Assembly: GCA_964445195.1 (NCBI GenBank)
Contig: CAYUKA010000009.1
Span: 9,745 to 73,744, forward strand
Length of the DNA stretch: 64,000 nucleotides
From: UM-FILTER-47-13 sp964445195
GTDB lineage: Bacteria > Pseudomonadota > Alphaproteobacteria > Micavibrionales > Micavibrionaceae
Reading direction: 5' to 3'
Shown here: positions 59,198 to 64,000 of the stretch, in pieces
Layout of the letters: every line of letters begins with the position of its first letter
Numbering within the stretch: the first letter of the stretch is position 1
The notes under the pieces: model-generated
The model's input: the letters and a program-made list of their open reading frames with translations, nothing else
Databases searched by the model: none
What the model was told of the DNA's origin: nothing
Position numbers and translations under genes: made by a program

Positions 59198-59713
59198 ATG
59201 AGATACACAACCCGCATCATCCTGTTGCTGCCGCTCTGCCTGCTACTCGCCGCCTGCGGCTTCACGCCGCTTTACGGCACGCAGGGCGCCGCCGGACAGG
59301 CAGAGACGACGGCGGCGCTCGGTATGATTCATATCGACAATATCCCGGATTATGAGGGCCAGTATCTGCGCAACGCCCTGATCGACCGGTTTTACAAAAA
59401 CGGCCGGCCGGCCGGACCGCGCTACACGCTATCTATCGAGCCGATTACAGAGCGCCGCACCGATCTTGATATTACCAAAAGCTCTGACGCCACCCGCGCC
59501 CAGTTGCGGCTGACAACCGAAATGAAACTGAAAGAGATCGGCACCGGCGAAACTGTGCTGCGCCGCGACCTGACCAGTATCACCAGCTATAATATCCTGC
59601 AGAGCCAGTTTACGACCCGCGTTTCCGAGGACAATGCCCGCCGCAACGCGCTTGACGACCTGGCGCGGCAGATTGAACTGCAGCTCTCGCTTTACATCCG
59701 GCGGACGCCATGA
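59198..59713 (+). CDS. lptE: LPS assembly lipoprotein LptE
   Basis: A small outer-membrane lipoprotein that plugs the LptD barrel during delivery of lipopolysaccharide to the outer leaflet. The 171-residue product begins with a signal peptide and lipobox LLLAACGFTPLYG, the typical LptE (RlpB) opening with Cys near residue 22. The rest is mixed alpha/beta with low identity in the family. It overlaps holA by ATGA, a pairing found across proteobacteria. No lptD is in this window. Confidence 0.9.
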   Translation: MRYTTRIILLLPLCLLLAACGFTPLYGTQGAAGQAETTAALGMIHIDNIPDYEGQYLRNALIDRFYKNGRPAGPRYTLSIEPITERRTDLDITKSSDATRAQLRLTTEMKLKEIGTGETVLRRDLTSITSYNILQSQFTTRVSEDNARRNALDDLARQIELQLSLYIRRTP

Positions 59714-60720
59714 AACTGGCCTGGAAGCAAATCGAGCCTTTTATTAAAAGCCCCGACCCGGCCGCCCGGGTGATCCTGGTCTACGGGCCGGATCACGGGC
59801 TGATGCGCGAGCGCGCGCAGACCATGGGCAAAACGGTCGTCGCCGATCTCAACGATCCGTTTAATGCCGTGACCTTAAGCGCCGCCGCGCTGATCGAGGA
59901 CCCGGCCCGGCTGGCCGATGAGGCCGGGGCACTGTCGATGATGGGCGGCGCCCGGCTGATCCGCATTGAGGATGGCGGCGATAAGATCGCGCCGCTGATC
60001 AAGGACTACCTGCAAACCCCCAGCGCCGAAAACCTGGTGATTATCGAAGCCGGCGAGCTTGGTCCGAAATCGCCGCTGCGAGCGCTGTGCGAAAAAGCCA
60101 AGAACGCCGCGGCGGTGCCCTGCTATGTCGAGGATGAGCGCGATATGGCCGGGCTGGTTCGCCGCACGCTGCAGGATGACGGGTTCCGCATTGACGGTGA
60201 CGCCGTCAGCTGGCTGGCCGCCGCCATTACCGGCGACCGCGGCCGGGCGCGGCGGGAACTGGAAAAGCTCGCACTCTATATGGGCGAAGAAACGGCCATC
60301 ACGCTCGAGCATGTTCAGGCCTGCTGCGGCAGCGCCGGCGCGCAATCGCTTGATGTGCTGGTTTACAGCGCCGGCGGCGGAAAGCCGGAAGCGGCGCTCA
60401 AAGCTTACACGGTGCTGCTGGATGAAGGCGTGCCGCCGATCGCTGTCCTGCGGGCGCTGCAAAATCATTTCCGCCGCCTGCATCTGGCCCAGGCCCGGAT
60501 CCGCGAAGGCGACACGGCAGACGGGGCGATGAAGGCGCTCAGCCCGCCGGTCTTTTTCAAATTCGCCGATTCCTTCCGCTCACAGCTCTCACGCTGGTCG
60601 CTACCGGCGCTGGACGGGGTTTTAAACCGCCTCGCCGCGCTCGAGGCCCAGACCAAACAGACCGGCGCCCCGGTTGAGACGCTTTGCGGGCAGGCCCTGC
60701 TGGCAATCAGCGCCCGGTAA
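59710..60720 (+). CDS. holA: DNA polymerase III delta subunit
   Basis: The delta subunit of the clamp loader, which opens the sliding clamp. The 336-residue protein begins MKLAWKQIEPFIKSP and contains LVYGPDHGLMRERAQTM (a P-loop-like turn without a full Walker A, as expected), then domain I-II sequences LIEDPARLADEAGALSMMGGARLIRIED and LVIIEAGELGPKSPLRAL. The C-terminal collar domain follows (VYSAGGGKPEAALKAYTVLLDEG). It is coupled to lptE. The stop is followed by a dispersed repeat and the convergent end of parB. Confidence 0.94.
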   Translation: MKLAWKQIEPFIKSPDPAARVILVYGPDHGLMRERAQTMGKTVVADLNDPFNAVTLSAAALIEDPARLADEAGALSMMGGARLIRIEDGGDKIAPLIKDYLQTPSAENLVIIEAGELGPKSPLRALCEKAKNAAAVPCYVEDERDMAGLVRRTLQDDGFRIDGDAVSWLAAAITGDRGRARRELEKLALYMGEETAITLEHVQACCGSAGAQSLDVLVYSAGGGKPEAALKAYTVLLDEGVPPIAVLRALQNHFRRLHLAQARIREGDTADGAMKALSPPVFFKFADSFRSQLSRWSLPALDGVLNRLAALEAQTKQTGAPVETLCGQALLAISAR

Positions 60721-60740
60721 GCAAAACATTGACAGGGCAA

Positions 60741-60768
60741 GAGATCCTTCGCATGCGCTCAGGATGAC
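60741..60768. repeat. 28-bp dispersed repeat, copy 2
   Basis: Begins GAGATCCTTCGCATGCG and ends AGGATGAC, 24 of 28 bases the same as 55149-55176. It lies between the convergent ends of holA and parB. Confidence 0.55.
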
Positions 60769-60812
60769 ACAGAGAGAATTCGGATGATCGGAACTGTCTT
60801 AGCAGGGCGCAC

Positions 60813-61808
60813 TCAGCCCGTCTGCTGGCGGCCGGGGAAATGGGACAGGCGGTGCAACGCCTCGTCGAGCTGGTCAAGGCTGGTGAAACCGATCTTCAGC
60901 ATGCCGGAAGCCCCGTCTTTCATATCAATTGTCACGCTCATGCCCAGCGCATTGGACAGCTCCTCTTCCAGCGCCAGCGTATCGGCGTCTTTCGGCGGTT
61001 TCGCCGCAGCCTTGCCGCCCTTTTTCGCCGCCGGGCGGCCACTGCTGTCCGCCGCCAGTTTTTCGGCGTCGCGCACGCTCAAAGACTGCTCGACGATCTG
61101 CCGGGCCAGCGCTTCCGGGTCATCGGCGGTGACCAACGTCCGGGCATGACCGGCGGATAAGCGCCCGTCACGCAGCATCTCCAGCACGCTGCGCGGCAGA
61201 TTTAACAACCGCAGCGTATTCGCCACATGGCTGCGGCTTTTGCCGAGCGCCCTGGCGGCCTGTTCCTGGGTGTGGCCGAATTCTTCCATCAGCCGCTGGT
61301 AGCCCTGCGCCTCTTCAACCGGGTTCAGGTTTTCACGCTGCAAATTCTCGATCAGCGCGATTTCCAGCGCCGCGCCGTCAGCCAGATCCTTGATGATCAC
61401 CGGCACTTCATGTAGCTGCGCCGCCTGTGCCGCCCGCCAGCGGCGCTCACCGGCAACGATCTCATACATATCGGCCACGCCCGGCTTCGGCCGGACGATC
61501 AGCGGCTGCAATACGCCATGAACACTGATCGATTCGGCCAGCTCGGCGATTGAATCACCGGTAAACTGGTTGCGCGGCTGGTAGGCGCCCGGCTCCAGCT
61601 GGTCGAGCCCGAGCATGGTCCGCGCCGCCCCCGGTGTATGACCCTCGGCATCGGCCTGCGGATAGACGCCTTCCTCATCTTCGAACAGCGCGTTCAGGCC
61701 GCGGCCCAAACCTCTCTGGCCGCCCTTTTGCCCCGGCTTCTGCATCTCTTCTTGCGCCGCCTTTTTCCGGGCCGCCGGCTGGTCTTCGTCTTTTACGGTA
61801 TCATTCAT
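60813..61808 (-). CDS. parB: Chromosome partitioning protein ParB
   Basis: A CTP-dependent DNA clamp that binds parS and spreads, organising origins for segregation. The 331-residue protein has a Gln/Lys-rich N-terminus with the ParA-activating GLGRGLNALFEDEE, then the CTPase domain with the motif VAGERRWRAAQ and IENLQRENLNPVEEAQ. The helix-turn-helix that reads parS is HTQEQAARALGKSRSHVANTLRLL. The C-terminal dimer domain ends the protein. It starts 12 bp after the parA stop, in the same operon. Confidence 0.97.
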   Translation of the reverse strand: MNDTVKDEDQPAARKKAAQEEMQKPGQKGGQRGLGRGLNALFEDEEGVYPQADAEGHTPGAARTMLGLDQLEPGAYQPRNQFTGDSIAELAESISVHGVLQPLIVRPKPGVADMYEIVAGERRWRAAQAAQLHEVPVIIKDLADGAALEIALIENLQRENLNPVEEAQGYQRLMEEFGHTQEQAARALGKSRSHVANTLRLLNLPRSVLEMLRDGRLSAGHARTLVTADDPEALARQIVEQSLSVRDAEKLAADSSGRPAAKKGGKAAAKPPKDADTLALEEELSNALGMSVTIDMKDGASGMLKIGFTSLDQLDEALHRLSHFPGRQQTG

Positions 61809-61820
61809 AGCGCTGTTATC

Positions 61821-62675
61821 TTACGCCGCTTTGGCCGCGCGCATCAAGCGCCGTTCGCGCTTTAAAACTTCGCCGGCCAGATGAATATAGGCCTGGGCGC
61901 CGGGACAGCGCATATCATAGACAATCGCCGGCAGGCCGTAAGACGGCGCTTCGGAAACCCGGACATTGCGCGGAATCACTGTGTTATAGACCTTGTCGCC
62001 AAAATATTCGCGCACATCGTTGGCCACCAGGCCGGACAAATTGTTGCGCTTGTCATACATGGTCAGGACAACGCCGTGAATATCCAGCGCCGCGTTAAAA
62101 TGCCGGCGCACCCGCTCGATGGTTTTCACCAGATGGCTGAGCCCCTCCAGCGCGTAAAATTCACACTGCAGCGGCACCACCACCGAATCGGCAGCAACCA
62201 GCGCATTCAGGGTCAGCAGGTTCAGCGAGGGCGGGCAGTCGATAATGATATAATCATAAGGCAGCGGTACCCGCAGCGCTGCGCGCAGCCTTTGCTCGCG
62301 CCTTTGCGCCGTGACCAGTTCAATCTCCGCCCCGGACAGGTGGATCGAGGACGGCGCCACCGCGAGGCCCGGCACCTTGGTTTCCTTAACCACATCCTGA
62401 ATATGCTGTTCGTCGAACAGCACATCATACATGCTTCTTTGCAGGTCGGCCCGGCGCACGCCCAGCCCGGTCGAGGCGTTGCCCTGCGGGTCGAGATCGA
62501 CCAGCAGCACCTTTTTACCGACCGCGCACATTGCGGTGGCCAGGTTCACGGCCGTGGTGGTTTTGCCAACCCCGCCCTTCTGGTTGGCCACCGCGAAAAT
62601 CCGGGGAATCCGGCTCACGCTCAGCCCCCCTGACGGGGTTTTGCGGCGGCTGTATGAAGGGTCCTGCGGCGTCAC
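61821..62675 (-). CDS. parA: Chromosome partitioning ATPase ParA
   Basis: A Walker-type ATPase that works with ParB to move chromosome origins apart. The deviant Walker A is VANQKGGVGKTTTAVNLA, with the signature Lys at both ends. Further motifs are LVDLDPQGNASTGL and YIIIDCPPSLNLLTLNAL. The start may be GTG 62675 (284 residues, with AGGA upstream) or GTG 62618 (265 residues, with GGGGGG upstream); the latter gives a more usual family length. The operon is rsmG/mnmG upstream and parB downstream, with its own promoter at 62728-62756. Confidence 0.97.
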   Translation of the reverse strand: MTPQDPSYSRRKTPSGGLSVSRIPRIFAVANQKGGVGKTTTAVNLATAMCAVGKKVLLVDLDPQGNASTGLGVRRADLQRSMYDVLFDEQHIQDVVKETKVPGLAVAPSSIHLSGAEIELVTAQRREQRLRAALRVPLPYDYIIIDCPPSLNLLTLNALVAADSVVVPLQCEFYALEGLSHLVKTIERVRRHFNAALDIHGVVLTMYDKRNNLSGLVANDVREYFGDKVYNTVIPRNVRVSEAPSYGLPAIVYDMRCPGAQAYIHLAGEVLKRERRLMRAAKAA

Positions 62676-62727
62676 GATTAACCGTCCTGTACGCGGGGTT
62701 GCTCAATATTGATCCGAAAGAGACCCT

Positions 62728-62756
62728 ATAATGCCGCCTTGGACAGCCGCGGTCAA
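62728..62756 (-). promoter_or_regulatory. Sigma-70-type promoter of parAB
   Basis: On the minus strand, -35 TTGACC (62751-62756) and -10 CATTAT (62728-62733) are separated by 17 bp. Start of transcription would be near 62721, about 46 bp before the first parA start. Confidence 0.7.
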
Positions 62757-62766
62757 GAACACGCGC

Positions 62767-63354
62767 TTAACCGGTTGAATCAGAAGCCAGATTCGTGACC
62801 TTCACCACCGCCCCGTCACCGGCAGAATCGGGAATCATTGCGGCATCAAACGTAAAGGCGCGCTGTGCCTGCGCCACTTCTTCAGCCGCTTTTTCACCCT
62901 TTAAAAACAGCATCACCAGCGCCGGGCTGGCCTGCGCCCATGGCAGGCAATAGGCCAGCAATTTATCCAGCGGCGCCAGCGCCCGCGCGGTGATAATAGC
63001 GGGGATTGTTTCACGTGAAACATCCTCGATCCGCTGATTCAAAATTGTCACCGGCGTTTTTGTTTCACGTGAAACAGTGGATAAAAATGTGCATTTCTTT
63101 TGATCAGATTCAATCAGTGTCACCGTCAGGTCGGGGCGTGCCATCGCCAGCACCAGGCCGGGGAACCCCGCGCCGCTGCCAAGGTCGGCCACTGTAACGC
63201 CGTGCGGTATATGATCGGCCAGCTGTAGCGAGTCGGCAAAGTGGCGGGTATCGATATCATCCAGTGTCGCCGGGCCGACAAGATTGACCGCGCCCTGCCA
63301 CTTTACCAGCAGGCGCTTATAAACTTCGAGATTATGCGCAAAATCAGGCCGCAT
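62767..63354 (-). CDS. rsmG: 16S rRNA G527 N7-methyltransferase
   Basis: Also called GidB. It methylates N7 of G527 in 16S rRNA using SAM; loss gives low-level streptomycin resistance in other bacteria. The 195-residue protein has TVADLGSGAGFPGLVLAMARPDLTVTLIESDQKKCTFL as the SAM-binding core. Two parS sites lie within it, so the encoded protein has the repeated phrase VSRET (near residues 94 and 112). It overlaps the end of mnmG by 11 bp (63344-63354), the standard gid pair near the origin of replication. Confidence 0.96.
   Translation of the reverse strand: MRPDFAHNLEVYKRLLVKWQGAVNLVGPATLDDIDTRHFADSLQLADHIPHGVTVADLGSGAGFPGLVLAMARPDLTVTLIESDQKKCTFLSTVSRETKTPVTILNQRIEDVSRETIPAIITARALAPLDKLLAYCLPWAQASPALVMLFLKGEKAAEEVAQAQRAFTFDAAMIPDSAGDGAVVKVTNLASDSTG
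63007..63022. other. parS centromere site 1
   Basis: TGTTTCACGTGAAACA, a perfect match to the universal 16-bp parS palindrome bound by ParB. It lies inside rsmG and codes for part of VSRET. Confidence 0.97.
63061..63076. other. parS centromere site 2
   Basis: A second perfect TGTTTCACGTGAAACA, 54 bp (18 codons) from the first, also in rsmG and in the same codon phase, coding for another VSRET. Confidence 0.97.
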
Positions 63355-64000
63355 CGCGCCCGGCAGGCTCGGCGGCAGCGGTATCGGCCCGCTTCACGTA
63401 ACGCAGCAGCGCCACTACGGCCGCCGGCGTCACGCCGGGCAGCCGCGCGGCGGCGCCGAGCGTCGCCGGCTGCGCGGTTTTGAGCGTCTGCCGTACTTCG
63501 TTTGACAGGCTGCCGACCGCGTCATAATCAAGACCGGCGGGCAGGACCAGCGCCTCATCTTTACGGTAGGCGCGGATATCGGCCTCATGGCGCTGCATGT
63601 AGCCGGCATATAGCGCATCGATTTCAACCTGTTCGCGGACGGCCGGCGGAACGTCCTGCAGCGCCGGCCAGACCCGGCCCAGATCGTCCCAGCCGATATG
63701 GGCATAGCCGAGCAGGCCAAAAGCGGTGCGGCGCGTGCCGTCCTTGTTGACGCCGATCCCGTGTTTTTCCAGTTCGTTCGGCGTCGCCTGCAGGCTTTCG
63801 GCCAGTGCCCGCGCCTGCGCCAGCGCGGCTTTCTTATCGGCCCAGACGGATGCCCGCTCTTTGCCAACGCAGCCTGCCCCCAGCCCCTTATCGGTCAGGC
63901 GCTGGTCGGCATTATCGGCCCGCAGCCAGAGGCGGTATTCAGCGCGGCTGGTGAACATCCGGTAGGGCTCCGGCGCGCCGCGATGGATCAGATCGTCGAT
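63344..64000 (-). CDS. mnmG: tRNA uridine 5-carboxymethylaminomethyl enzyme MnmG, C-terminal part
   Basis: Also called GidA; with MnmE it builds the cmnm5 modification on U34 of several tRNAs. Only the last 218 residues are in the window; the frame stays open to the edge (IDDLIHRGAPEPYRMFTSRAEYRL). These include GRVWPALQDVPPAVREQVEIDALYAGYMQRHEADI and the C-terminal domain GLDYDAVGSLSNEVRQTLKTAQPATLGAAARLPGVTPAAVVALLRYV. The start is beyond 64000. It heads the mnmG-rsmG-parA-parB cluster. Confidence 0.97.
   Translation of the reverse strand: MDDLIHRGAPEPYRMFTSRAEYRLWLRADNADQRLTDKGLGAGCVGKERASVWADKKAALAQARALAESLQATPNELEKHGIGVNKDGTRRTAFGLLGYAHIGWDDLGRVWPALQDVPPAVREQVEIDALYAGYMQRHEADIRAYRKDEALVLPAGLDYDAVGSLSNEVRQTLKTAQPATLGAAARLPGVTPAAVVALLRYVKRADTAAAEPAGRDAA

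Noticed and set aside
62676..62766. An origin of replication between parA and rsmG
   Set aside because: There are no clustered DnaA boxes (TTATCCACA) or AT-rich unwinding region; only a promoter fits.
1..64000. CRISPR arrays, prophage genes, transposases, riboswitches, rRNA
   Set aside because: I looked for regular spaced repeats, integrase or transposase motifs and conserved RNA cores on both strands and saw none.

Overview
The window is GC-rich, gene-dense chromosomal DNA from an alphaproteobacterium, most likely a Rhodospirillales- or Micavibrionales-like lineage. The best evidence is the right-hand end: a DUF3576 lipoprotein, leuS, lptE and holA on the plus strand face parB, parA, rsmG and mnmG on the minus strand. 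That order is typical of the origin-proximal region in alphaproteobacteria. Two perfect 16-bp parS sites (TGTTTCACGTGAAACA) lie inside rsmG, which places the window close to oriC; no origin is visible here. A Methanosarcina-type SerC, a complex I NDUFA9-like protein, hslVU, a DUF3576 protein and a GTTC-N7-GTTC-like LexA box agree with this placement. Genus cannot be read from the sequence.

Layout. 1-2 kb: two uncharacterised genes, the first cut by the window edge. 2-4.2 kb: divergent serC and serB (serine synthesis). 4.4-8.3 kb: a MoxR ATPase divergent from a single-domain ClpA-like ATPase, then a HAD phosphatase and an RsmC-like methyltransferase. 8.5-11.3 kb: a 907-residue RTX-type secreted protein with no secretion genes beside it. 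11.6-18.5 kb: MATE exporter, AsmA-like protein, TVP38 protein paired with a disulfide oxidoreductase, P-loop kinase, tRNA-Ser(GGA), alpha/beta hydrolase. 18.5-26.3 kb: two glycosyltransferases, an ArsR regulator, SDR, cytidylate kinase-like protein, rsmA, surA and an NDUFA9-like protein. 26.6-29.7 kb: dinD followed by uvrD behind a LexA-like site. 29.8-36 kb: diguanylate cyclase, LOG-family enzyme, LprI-like protein, CDP-alcohol transferase and a broken comM. 36-44 kb: small accessory genes, including an acyltransferase, acetyltransferases, a HIT protein, a 36-codon gene missed by length cut-offs, and a trypsin-like lipoprotein. 44.2-49.5 kb: hslVU, M17 aminopeptidase, M23 peptidase, Smr protein. 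49.5-52.6 kb: three uncharacterised genes and an orphan OmpR-type regulator with a degenerate receiver. 52.6-64 kb: PLP-binding protein, major porin, then the leuS-holA and mnmG-parB blocks.

The window mixes housekeeping functions (translation, ribosome modification, envelope assembly, proteolysis, chromosome segregation) with scattered accessory genes. Several accessory genes are visibly more AT-rich than their neighbours (dinD, the P-loop kinase at 16.4 kb, the GNAT at 37.3 kb). At least four kinds of dispersed palindromic or short repeats sit between genes. I saw no CRISPR array, prophage, transposase or rRNA. Nothing stands out as a complete new multi-gene system. The strongest leads are the dinD-uvrD SOS unit, the broken comM, the 36-codon gene, the RTX protein with an interrupted DUF4114-like domain, and the orphan-regulator cluster.
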